In this document: piece after piece, positions 27,701-37,700 of the stretch
Position numbering within the stretch: position 1 is the stretch's first letter
How the letters are laid out: each line of letters starts with the position of its first letter
Source: Phylloscopus collybita
Lineage: Eukaryota > Chordata > Aves > Passeriformes > Phylloscopidae
Assembly: GCA_027886175.1 (NCBI GenBank)
Contig: JAJNNQ010000096.1
Location: 744,001-808,000, forward strand
Length of the DNA: 64,000 nucleotides
Reading direction: 5' to 3'
Notes under the pieces: generated by a model
Database searches by the model: none
What the model saw: the letters and a program-made list of their open reading frames with translations, nothing else
What the model was told of the DNA's origin: nothing
Program-made: the position numbers and the translations under genes

Positions 27701-27910
27701 CTCGGGCCGCCAGGCGCTCTCACGGTGCCCTGAACTCCGCACGGGCCCACCGAGCTCTCACGGGCCCTCCAAGCTCCCACGACCACCCCAGCCCCCACGA
27801 CCACCCCATCTCCCACAGGCCACCCCCCGGCAGGCACTCACGCCCTTGCCCAGGCGTTTCTTGATCTCGTATTTGCGGCAGACGAGCGGCTCCACCTCGG
27901 GCGGGCTCAT
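15751..27910 (-). CDS. MAPK15: MAPK15 (ERK7/ERK8), atypical MAP kinase (complete, 13 coding exons)
   Basis: Minus-strand exons in order: 27842-27910, 24945-25043, 24653-24682, 22272-22362, 21987-22117, 21265-21428, 20159-20298, 19728-19785, 18802-18939, 18478-18583, 17758-18061, 17373-17515, 15751-15957. Phases agree at every junction, giving 559 residues (human 544). Kinase landmarks: glycine loop GKGAYGIVW, Lys43 in VAVKK, HRDQKPSN at 136-143 (Gln after HRD is normal for this family), DFG at 156-158, TEY at 176-178, then RWYRAPE. The linker [14 protein letters not shown] is ERK-like. The tail after residue 340 is low-complexity and ends in a conserved block with SYSQAYGTI, matching the human C-terminus. 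The protein acts in cilium formation, autophagy and genome maintenance and autophosphorylates. The exon 11 donor (17757 side) is the least certain boundary; I chose it because only that phase keeps exon 12 open. Confidence 0.95.
16326..16425 (+). repeat. CR1 LINE 3' tail, sense, in last MAPK15 intron
   Basis: Contains 'cctgggctagtggaaggtgt' and ends with 'gtctgtgattctgtg', the CR1 3' terminal repeat. Confidence 0.8.
16655..17300 (-). repeat. CR1 LINE fragment, antisense, long
   Basis: Begins 'accacagaaacactgaggtt' and continues through 'agggatggggactccaccac' and 'tcagggagttgcaaagag'. It lies in the last MAPK15 intron. Confidence 0.75.
18195..18242 (+). repeat. CR1 LINE 3' terminus, sense
   Basis: Contains 'caacccaaaccattctgtga', only the last bases of CR1. 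Confidence 0.6.
19066..19135 (-). repeat. CR1 LINE 3' terminus, antisense
   Basis: Contains 'cctggaatggtttggctggg'. Confidence 0.65.
19335..19690 (+). repeat. CR1 LINE fragment, sense, in MAPK15 intron 8
   Basis: Contains 'gactttggacaagggcctgg', 'cttggagcaacctggtctag' and a CR1 tail. Confidence 0.8.
21540..21935 (+). repeat. CR1 LINE fragment, sense, in MAPK15 intron 5
   Basis: Contains 'ggacagctgggggtattcat' through 'ggcttggagcaacctggggt' and ends 'aatcaatctgtgatttt'. Confidence 0.8.
25225..25480 (+). repeat. CR1 LINE fragment, sense, in MAPK15 intron 1
   Basis: Contains 'gttcagcctggagtagaaaa' and 'gactttggacaagggcctgg'. Interrupted by non-CR1 sequence at about 25480-25580. Confidence 0.75.
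25560..26490 (+). repeat. Composite CR1 LINE region, sense
   Basis: A CR1 3' tail at 25580-25765 ('ggcttggagcaacctggtcc') is followed by a second, more 5' CR1 segment that ends with the 'gttcagtctggagaagagat' block. At least two insertions are joined. Confidence 0.7.
26515..26610 (-). repeat. CR1 LINE terminus, antisense
   Basis: Contains 'gaattgctgaggttggaaaa' and 'ccactgggtccaat'. Confidence 0.65.
27068..27305 (+). repeat. CR1 LINE 3' tail, sense
   Basis: Contains 'tgcaaagggctgtgcagccc' and ends 'attccttgactctgtgaa'. Confidence 0.7.
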
Positions 27911-27934
27911 GGCAGCGCCTCCCTGCCGGCTCCC

Positions 27935-27948
27935 GCTGCCATGGGAAC
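27935..27948. promoter_or_regulatory. MAPK15: RFX-type X-box candidate at the MAPK15 promoter
   Basis: GCTGCCATGGGAAC lies 25 bases upstream of the MAPK15 start codon inside a CpG-rich block (27700-28070). It resembles the RFX X-box (GTNRCC, spacer, RGYAAC) with one mismatch in each half. RFX factors drive ciliary genes, and MAPK15 is a ciliogenesis kinase. Binding is inferred only. Confidence 0.4.
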
Positions 27949-28084
27949 GGCCCCGCGCAGCGCGCATGCGCACCCCGCCGGCGGGCGGTGCCCTGGGCCC
28001 GGGCGGGCGGCGCTGAGGGAGGAGAAGGAGCGGGGAGCGGGGGAGCTCCTGCCGGGCTCCGGGAGGTGGGACACGGGACACGGG

Positions 28085-28365
28085 CCTGGAGGGACTGCCT
28101 GAGGGGAATTAATGGCTTCCCGCTGCAGAGGGCACGGTTCGGCGAGCTCTTGGGAACAAATCCTTCCCTGTGAGGGTGGTGGGACCCTGGCACGGGTTGC
28201 CCAGAGCAGCTGTGGCTGCCCCACCCCTGGCAGTGTGCCTAGGCCAGGTTGGACATTGGGGCTCGGAGCAGTCTGGGCTGGTGGAAGGTGTCCCTCCCGT
28301 GGCGGGTTGATGGGACTGAGCGAATTTTAAGGTCTGTTCCAAGCTAAAGCATTCTGAGATGAAAT
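28085..28365 (+). repeat. CR1 LINE fragment, sense
   Basis: Contains 'ggcacgggttgcccagagca' and 'agtctgggctggtggaaggt', and ends near 'aagcattctgagatg'. Sits directly behind the MAPK15 CpG island. Confidence 0.75.
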
Positions 28366-29949
28366 TATACATCTTTGGGTTTTTTTCCCCCCAATTTTGA
28401 TTCTTCTTCCCTACCCCCACCCAATTCCAACTTTTTTGATGAGGCTAAAGTTTATTTAATATGGCAGTTTTCAATCGTGTTCTCTAGAGCTTTGCTTTTT
28501 TCCTTGTATTTTATAGCAGAGAAGATGATTTCTGAAGCCTCATCCTTGTCCAAATTAGATGGCTGAAATTATAATTGATGAGTTGAATACGTTCACTAGA
28601 TACTTTGTTGTGACTTTTTAAAAAATAGAATATTGTGAATGTGGATTTAGTGTAATGGATATGTAAATGTTTCTTTGAGATATGACTTCAGTTTTGTTAG
28701 TGAACCGGCATCTTTGGTCATGCAGGGATTTGGTTTGCTGATGTATATGCTTCCATCACTGACATCATTAATATTGTGTGGAAGTTTCCTTTACATAATG
28801 ATGAATTCTGACTCTTACAAAGAGGCTGCTTCCTCTCAGCCCATGATTTTAGAGAAATTGCATTCAGTTTAGTTTTAAATGTTCATTTAGGATTCCTCAA
28901 GGGACTTAGTAATTACCTCAGGCTGTGTTGTTTATGTGTAATGAGATACATTTATCTGCCTTATCCTGCTCATAGAGACAAAGTTTTGTGTGTGCACTTA
29001 CCAGTAGGTGCCAAAGTTCAGGTTGTGACAATTGCTGCTGTTGAGTGTGGTTCATGAGCCTTTTGGCATCGTGGGTACCAGGATGGGAAAAGGCATCTGG
29101 CAGCCCAGCTGGTGAGGCTGGTGCAGTGCTGCTTCTGAGACCACTGGTTCAATTTTCACCTCTACCCAAGCCCAAGTCTTACCAGTGACTTGAGCATTTA
29201 AATCTGATTAAAATATGATTCAGACAAACAGCTGCCAGTTCCTGAGTCCTGTGAGGGCCCTCTGTGCATAGTGCTTTCCTGTGGATGGTGGTGATGAGAA
29301 GAGTCCTTGTATTGTCCAAGCTTCTGATTCTTTATTCATTTGATGTTTAAATTTTACTTAGAGAAGTTACTTTAGAGAAGAAACTTTAACCTATTGTAGT
29401 GATTTTTTTGGGGGTTGTTCAAGTTTTTGGTTTTCACTCTTCACTTAATATTGTTATGGTAGTGTTTAAAAAGTGGTTCTGAACTGGGGGGAGGTGAAAT
29501 ACTTCTTGAAGCAATATGTATAAACTCCATTCAACATTGCATACAAGTAGTGCATCACAGTCTCTTCAAATAATCTTAGGGCTCTGAAATTTCTTATACT
29601 TTATAAGTGTGAAGGCTGGAACACTGCTCTTAGTTCACTACTTTGTGTAAACTGTAATATCACATTTTTTCAGGAGATTAAGTGAGGTAAATGCCAGTGG
29701 CTAGCTTTTTAGTATATGCAATGAAATAGGAACCGTTTTGTAAAGGAATGCCATTTTGTGTTGCAAGATAAGCAGCAAGACTCTGGATACTAACCTTAAA
29801 TAGACTCCTTTTATAACTTGCTGATGCCAAATTTTACTCTAGTAGAGAAAAAAAAAACAACAAACCACAACAGTTTCTTCATCTAGTCTACATTTCTGTT
29901 AACTGTCAGTTTATATGAACCAGCATTTTTTCTTTTCTCATTTACTCAG
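28366..29949. other. Unique sequence without a recognised gene
   Basis: Non-repetitive AT-rich DNA between the MAPK15 promoter and the possible orphan exon. No convincing exon was found; a 65-codon frame at 28675-28872 has no recognisable features. Confidence 0.5.
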
Positions 29950-30028
29950 GATATATGACTCAAACCCTGAAAAAGCAAATATATTCCACGTGGAGCACCT
30001 GAAATGTCTGAAGAATTACCAGAGCTGA
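29950..30028 (+). CDS. Possible orphan terminal exon of an unrecognised gene
   Basis: A pyrimidine-rich acceptor (ending at 29949) is followed by an open stretch of 25 codons to a TGA at 30026-30028. The peptide includes IYDSNPEKANIFHVEHL. Sequence to 31540 has the look of a long 3' UTR and ends with AATAAA. I do not recognise the protein, and I found no upstream exon before MAPK15's antisense promoter. It may be the broken end of a gene that travelled with THUMPD2, or chance. Confidence 0.3.
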
Positions 30029-31528
30029 AAAGCTGTGTCCCCTACAGTTAGTCACTTAAATCCATATCTCCATGTAAATGTCATCATAGTTGCCTGGAAG
30101 AGAACGCTGTAGATAACTTGAAGATGTTCAGATGCAGAATAATTAATTCCAGGCAGAATATTGGTTTCTATCTGCTTAATTTCACTATTCGAACAGGTTT
30201 GTCTGTGCTTTTAGGTTTGTTTTATTTTTTAAGACCCTGAATAGCAATAACTATGTTCCTAACAGGCCTTATTAAAATTTCAAACAATGTTAAAATATTC
30301 AGACATTGATAGTTATTGTTCACTGCATATATATACACTGCACATGTATACATATATACACTGCACAATTTTAACTGTTTCCTATAATCAAGTCTCAAAT
30401 CTTGAAAAAGAAAATGAATGCTTATGTTTTTAAAAATAAAATAATTCAAGCAGTTTCAGACGTAGAAGATCAAAACCTAAATTGTAGGGAAAGTAGAGTG
30501 GTCTGATACTGAAAAAGCTTCAAAAGTGTTTTGACTTTAATTTTCCTTAGAGGCTGACAAGCTGTAGCATTTATCTGACAACAAGTGATTTCAAGATACA
30601 TAAAAATAGATCTGTCCTGAATGATTGGTGCACCTATATTTGTGTTTGCACTGTCAGATGCACCTGTACCAAGCTTTGTGCCATTTCAAAGTATCTATAT
30701 ATTTTGCAGTAAGCCACAGTGCACATTGGCTCATGTTTCTCAACACTTTGTTGGCCATGCAGCTGCTGCCCGTGCTCTCTCGTTTGTCAGTGGCCTGGGT
30801 ACAGCATTGAGGGTGAACTACAAGGATGATGCTTTTTTCAGTAATCTCACACAGGCCTGCTAAACTTTAGGAGTGTTACTAATCATTTCTAGAGAATTAC
30901 AGAAACACTTTCAGTGGCTGAGAAACTTTTTTTTTGCACAGTAGCCTTAATAAACAGAGTATGTACCACACAAAAACTACAAAATGTATGCTTAAGCTTT
31001 TAAGCCTGGAATGCCAGGTGTTTGCTATGGTCCTTGCACATTTACAATGCTGTTTATGTGTGAAGGGTGCAAGGATCAACTCAAGAACTTTATTTTCTTT
31101 GCCTAAAGTCATAAACCTATTGTTTACAAACATTCGAAGAGAAGGCTGTAATACACACGATTTGTCTTAGTTACATAATGCAAGCACCTAGCTTTTCTTT
31201 TTTGGTTCCTTGGAGGAAGAGTCACTACTGTACTGAATTCAGATCCTCGGTATTCTGCTGGCTGGCTGGTATCTGTCTTGTGTAATTTACTATATAGTGA
31301 ATTTAGAGCTCTGAATAGATCTGTTTGCCTGTCCTTTTTCCTCTGAAGTTGCAGGTCATGCCAAAACAACAGCTGGAACTTCCTACCGCAGTGTTTGTAT
31401 AGAAAAACAATAAAAAGTTGGTGTTTTTTCGCTTCTAAATTTACAGTGAAAACAATCGTGTGTACTATATTGTATGTATCTGTATTATTTATATGCAGTC
31501 ATCACTACACAAGACTAATTGTACAGAG

Positions 31529-31534
31529 AATAAA
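31529..31534 (+). terminator. Polyadenylation signal upstream of THUMPD2
   Basis: AATAAA 250 bases before the THUMPD2 start codon, at the end of about 1.5 kb of CR1-free DNA that resembles a 3' UTR. Confidence 0.45.
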
Positions 31535-31710
31535 GCCATTGCAAGTGCCTGAGCCCGCCCTGTCGTACAGTTGGTATCTTGTGCATTTCCGTATGGAAAA
31601 GGCGTTTGTCCTGCACAAACGGTTGGGTAGCCGAAGGCTAAATAAAATAAAACATAAGAAACAATTCAAAACCCCATTCTCGGCGGCCGGGCCTGCCAGT
31701 CCACTGCCGG

Positions 31711-31783
31711 GGCCCCGCCCCCCCGAGGAGGCCCCGCCCCCGAGGAGGCCCCGCCCCCCCCGAGGAGGCCCCGCCCCGCCAAG
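31711..31783 (+). promoter_or_regulatory. THUMPD2: THUMPD2 promoter made of repeated GC boxes
   Basis: Four near-copies of a 17-21 base unit (CCGAGGAGGCCCCGCCCC), each with an Sp1-type GGCCCCGCCC box, run right up to the start codon. A TATA box is not visible; a CpG-island promoter is likely. Confidence 0.6.
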
Positions 31784-34700
31784 ATGTCGTCGGCGGAGCC
31801 CGGGCGGTTCTTCTGCACGGCGGGCCGCGGGCTGGAGCCTTTCCTCGCGCGGGAGGTGCGGGCGCGGCTCGGCGCCACGGAGGTGAGCGGGGAGCCGGAG
31901 CCGGTGCCCACCCGGGCGCTCCGGCCGGTCCAGCCCAGCAGGGAACGCGGCCGCGTGCGCTGCGCGCCCCGGAGCCCGGCGAGCGCGGGGGGCGCCGCGG
32001 GGCTGCTCGGGGTCGGAGCGGTCTCCGCACTGCGGGCGCCGCGGGGCTGCTCGGGGTCGGAGCGGTCTCCGCACTGCGGCCGCCGCGGGGCTGCTCGGGG
32101 TCGGAGCGGTCTCCGCACTGCGGGCGCCGCGGGGCTGCTCGGGGTCGGAGCGGTCTCCGCACTGCGGGCGCCGGGGACCGTCACCCGTCCGGAGCTGGGG
32201 CTGCGGTGCCCGCGGGGCTGCGCGGGTCGCGGGGCGGAGGGAGGGGCTGAGCCGAAGCCGCCCGCCCGGGTCCGACGGGTGTTCTCCCCGCAGGTGGACT
32301 GCGTCTCGGGAAAAGTGTTCTTCAGGGCGGCGGCGGGGCTGGCAGAGCTGCGGAGGCTGCGCTCGGGGGAGCGCCCGTTCCTGCTGCTGAAGAAGCACAG
32401 CCCGCTGCCGGTGTCCGGGAGCAGAGGTACGGCCCGGACTCGGGCTGCGCGGGAACGGGAAGCCTCGGTTTGAGTCCTAGTTATGAAATTGGAGGTCTTT
32501 ATTTTTTTTACTAGTGGCTGTAGTTCTAATTGACAGTAATCGATTATGAAGTGTCTTTCACCCATGTGTGTTTTCACCTTTTTTTTTTTTTTTTTACCTG
32601 ACAAAAAACCTACTGTTTTCAGTAGGTACCTTCCAGCCTGTAGTCTGCCGGCACTGAATGTGTACGTGTATGTTTGAGACTCTCCCCCCTGCCCGGACCC
32701 AAAAAAGAGAAGAACACCCCACCCAAAACCCAAAGTTCAGTTCTGGATATCTGGTGTTTATTTTAAAAATACCTTTTATTTTCTGTTAAACGAAGTGAAT
32801 CTTGACCTATGTCTTGTGTCAATTTACTGTTACGTATGCAGCTTCCTTCTAAGTCTCAGCTACTTGAGTCATCCTCTCTGTCGGTGTTGGGATGAGAATT
32901 TCAAGTTAGATGGAACCACTCTCTACCTTCTTTTGGGTTTTTAGTTGGGAGATTACCTTCAGCTTTGAGGATGAAACGTGATCATGATTCTAAAATTTTA
33001 AGTGATAACTAGAAAGACCTTTATTTTTTTTTCTGGGCCATCTTTGAGGCATTTGAGTGCATTGGCCTCTCTGTTCCTCTTGGCTATCTTGTAGCTAGCT
33101 TAGGGTTGCCCACACATGTGTAGGTGTGCGTTGCAGGATTGAAGGCAGAGTGATGAATGGGAAGCGGAAATTTTCTTTCTGAAAGAATAAACTTGCCTGA
33201 GATGACTCAAAGTAATTAATGTTTGTATCTGTCTTTCAATTCTGGAAAGTGTCCTGTGTCATTTAATCCTGGGCCAAGTGCTTTCTGGAGATGATGGTGT
33301 GGTAGGCTGGTCCTCTGCCCCTGGGGATGACTCTCACAGGTGGTCTGGTTTTCTGCAGCTGCTGCATTCTTGTGCAGAATTCAACCCTTGCATGATGTAA
33401 TCTTGGTTGTGCAGAGCTTGTAATCGAGGGCTGCCTGTGTGGCTTCTGGTGGGTACCTGGGTGCTGAGAGCTCAGCTGTGCCTGTGGTGTCAGCTGCTGG
33501 TGTCTGGATTCACACATAATGAAATCTGAACACAGTTGCTGTTAACAACTGTTCTCAGTCCGTAGGAAAATGAAATGCCAAGGCTGAAATACTTTACCAA
33601 AAACTGCTTTTTTCTTCCAGGGAAAATGCTTCATGAGATTAAAAGCCTTGTCATTGAGGAACCAAAATACTGGCTGGATATTATCTCTGTTTGGAGAAAG
33701 CTTCATGGACATGAGGGGGAAACAGATGATGTCTCTGAAGAAAATGCATTGGCTCTGAAGAGGAAGTCAGAAGAAGAGACAAATACTGCAAGTAAAAGGC
33801 AGAAAATGGAACAAGTAAGAACAATTGCATCTGAGGAATGTCAGGTGGAAGCTGGAGAGTCCTGTGTGGCACCAGAGAGAATGAGCAGTCAGGAGTGCTG
33901 GATTAAGAGCAAGACTTCCTCAGAATCCCCTTCCAAAGGCAGTGGAGAGAATCCTACTGTGAATGAGAAGCTAAGATTCAGTTTCAGAGTGTCCTGTCGT
34001 TGTAGTGGAGCAATTGCCAAAATACTTACTTCACAGGTATGCTGAAGTATCAGTGTATTAAAAGAACTCAGCTGAGGTGAACAGAGATGTGTAGTTCGTC
34101 ATTTCAGTTGTGTTGTGTGTTCTGGAATAATAAAGTGATGTAAGCTTTTTCTATATTTTCTCAAAAGCCCTTAACCTGCATTCACCTTAAACAAGTGGAA
34201 ATACAAATGCTGTTTTTCATTTCTGTGCACTGTTGCCCTTAATGTTTTTCAAATCAAGACCTTTTTTTGAGGATAAGCAAAGGTAAGAGTTTGAGGTTTC
34301 TGGGTCTGTGGAGGCTGAGGAGTGATTGGGTAAGTTACAGCTACTTAAAGGGCCATTGCAAGGACTGTGTAGCCAGACTCCTTGCCGTCTAGAAGAATGG
34401 ATAAAAGTCAGAACTTGCAGCTTCAGTCACCTCTAGTTGGGTATTGGGGAGAACTTGTTCTTTGGGAATTCAGCCGTAGCACAAGTCTTGGGAGAAGTGG
34501 AGCTTGGTCCTTGGAAAAGAATAATGGCATACAGACCTCCAGGGGTCCATTCCATCCAGCCCTCTCCCCATCTGTGCAGGTTTCTCTTACTTGAAGGTAA
34601 CAGTAGTTTAGATTTTTTTCCTACTAAAGCTGGCATCTTGGTGAGGTGAGACACATGAGCCTCCCTACAAGGGTGTTTGCCTAAATTTGTGCTATGTTTG

Positions 34701-37700
34701 AACTTATACTCTGAAGGTATATGTATTTCTATATGTAATGAAGGTATTAAAATTGTGAGCTGTAGTCGTGCTTTTGTAGGTTTTCTGTTGGCTAATCTGC
34801 CATAGAGCCATTGGAAGTATTTTGTGCATGTGATTAAGAATTCCAAAATTGTTGCAATCACAGAATATTCTGAGTTGGAAGCGACCCACAAGGATCAAAT
34901 CCAACTCAGGTGAATATTTTGTTGTCACTTGGTCAGGACTTGAACTTTAGCCTCTCTCGCTCCAGCTGAGCGTTGGTTGTTTGCCATGTGGTGTGTTTGC
35001 TTTGCCCCTCACTCACCTGCTCTGCCCTGTTGTACCTCTTCTGGTGTGAATTGTGTGAGTTGTTCTCTCAGGCATAGTCTTTCTTTTCCCGGGGGTTTCT
35101 GAGCAATGCACATCCAAAGCTGTGGTCTGCAGTTTTCCAAATTCTGTGGGGTTTTTATTGCCTGTGACTGTTCTTCCCCCTTGCAGGAGATTGGAAGAGC
35201 CATTGGTATCACACTTGTGAAGCAGTGCGGGTGGCGTGCTGATCTGCGGGACCCTGACCTGGAGGTAGTGGTACTCGACTGCCTGTTGATGCTTCCAGAA
35301 TCACCCTTGACACCTTTTGTTTGTTCTCTGCTCCCTTTGCACATGGGACCATGGCCTCCCCCTGCCGGTCCTTCTGCCGCTGAATCTACCTGGAAATCAG
35401 CTGGTAGCACTGAGCAAAGCATGCATGTGGCCCTTGTGTGTGTGTGTGTGTGTGCTTTCCAGATCTCTGGAATAAGCACCAGCCTGGCTGCATGGGCCTG
35501 CATGGGAGGGGAAGGATCCACAGAGGTCCTTCAGGATCCAGCACCTTTACAGACTGGTGGGCTCTGACTGCGTGAAAGTGGAAACCACCTGAGCCATGGG
35601 GCATCTGTGGCCTCTGGAGGGGAAATGAGCAAGCAGCAAGGGTGTGTTCTCAAGGAGCTGGACTTGAGAATGCCGTTTGTGGAGGAGCCTTCTCTGGGCC
35701 TTGTCTGTGACAAACAGCTTGCTTAGTGCACCCTGGCTGATGCAGCTGCCTGGAGACCTTCCAAAGGACTCCTTGCTCCTGACAAGTTGCTTCCCCATCC
35801 CTGTGCATGGCTTGTGCAAGCTGCTCTCAGCACTGACGCTGAGAGATCCGAGACCTGTAGAAACTCCTGAGTTCATGTACTGGCACTGGTTTTCCCACAC
35901 TGAGCATTATCTACAGCTCTGTTGAGGCTCATATGGACCTCCTCTCCTTGCCCAGATTTTTCTCTGAAACTACTCAAGTGCTGAGGAGGACTGGTATTTT
36001 TCAGTAGCATCGTGTTTCCCTTTGTGCTTTCTGGGGGCAGGAATTGCAGTCATGCAAGATGTGCTGGGGAACTCAGTCTTCTTTTGGGATCCTCTCTATG
36101 GGACAGCAGAACAATTTCTTTTAGCTGCCTACATTTCTGGAAGGATTACTTATACATAACTTCTAACTGAATGGCCCCTTAGTGGTACTAGTGGGGATAA
36201 TGATGGGGTGGTTTGTTGTTGTTTGGTTTGGTTTCTTTCTTTGGTTGGTGGGGTTTGGGTTTTTTGATTGATTGTTTGATTTTTTGGGGGGGGTTCTGGG
36301 GTTTTTTTTGATTGGTGTTTTTATATTTATTTTGTTGCTAGTATACAGTGAATAATATTCTCCCACTTGTAGTAAATGGATTTATAACTAAAAATGCCCA
36401 TGCTGTGCTATGGAAAAATAGGCCCCCTTATAAATTCAAGTGCTTTCTGGTGAATTCCAGGCTGACAAAATCCTCTTCAGCTTGCTTAAGCATTAAATCA
36501 TCTTTAAAGTGACATTCTGATTATCTAGTTGGATTTCTTCCAATTAATTGTTATTGTTTATAGTATGCATTTTTGTTTTTAAGAAATGAGCTCAGAAGTT
36601 TCTAGAAGCATCTGTTTTGTCTGGTTTAAATGAGTTAAAGCTGTTGTTGTGTCAGTTTGAGACTTTATAAGTTGAGGTTGTGAATCTTTTTTTCCTCTTT
36701 TAGATCTTCGTACATCTTAATGACATTCAGTCTGTGGTGGGGATTCCTCTTTTCAGGTAAGCAGTCTCCCCACCAGACTTGTCATGGCACAGTCAGAAGG
36801 GCAAGATTTGTAAATCTTGCTGTCCACCATGAGTATTTATCTTTTGGTTTGATAACCACTGGTTGTCAAATCAGTCTTGTGATCTGCCTGGACATTATGT
36901 GAACACACAGACCAGACTTTACAGTGAGTTATGGTTAAAAGCAGACTTCTCTGTTTCTCAGTAGATCTGTCCAGTTCATTTGTTCTTTGACATTATATGG
37001 GCTTTTCTGGGTGGTTCTGTTGTTTTAGTTAATTTTTTTTGTTTCATTTTTTGCTGTCTGCAGGCTTCCATTGGCAAACAGAGAGTATATCAAAACAGCA
37101 GGCTTGCGGTCAACAGTCGCGTGGGCCATGGCATCTCTGGCTGAAATCAGTGTCAGTGAATGTTCCTTGCAAAGAAATGGAGTCCTGAATGAAGGGGAGG
37201 GGGTGCTGCTCATTGGGACTGGGGATGGATGCTGTGAAGGAGTGTGGTGATTTTAATGCCCCTTTTTCTAGTGCATGTGGACAGGGTCTGCTATGCCTGT
37301 GATGACAGTGTGCTGTCACCTGCTGTTCAGCCAGGTGTCTGCTGTGATTCCAAGTGCTTCTCAACAGAGCTGTTAATCCTTGTACAGATACATGTTCAAG
37401 TGGCAAGATTTTTTTTTTACTGTCCAGTGACAGTGAAAAAATGAAACTTTGTTTGGTGTTGTTTTCCAGGGAAATGTGATCTCTTTTCACAGATTAATTT
37501 GGTACCAATATCTGTCTGCAGTCCACTTGTATTATTTCCTCTTGAATGTCACTTCAGGGCTGTCTGTAGTGAAGTTATTGTGCTTTTTACTATATTTCCT
37601 TACAAGTGAGTTTGGCCTGGGATTACCAGTGATTATTGTTAGCCTGTGCTGCATTCAGTGGGATTATGTACATCCCTTTGTAAGATTTGACCTGGGTAAG

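Noticed and set aside
27555..28193. Open frames on both strands around the MAPK15 promoter
   Set aside because: CpG-island composition removes stop codons; only the 69-base first exon fits the kinase.
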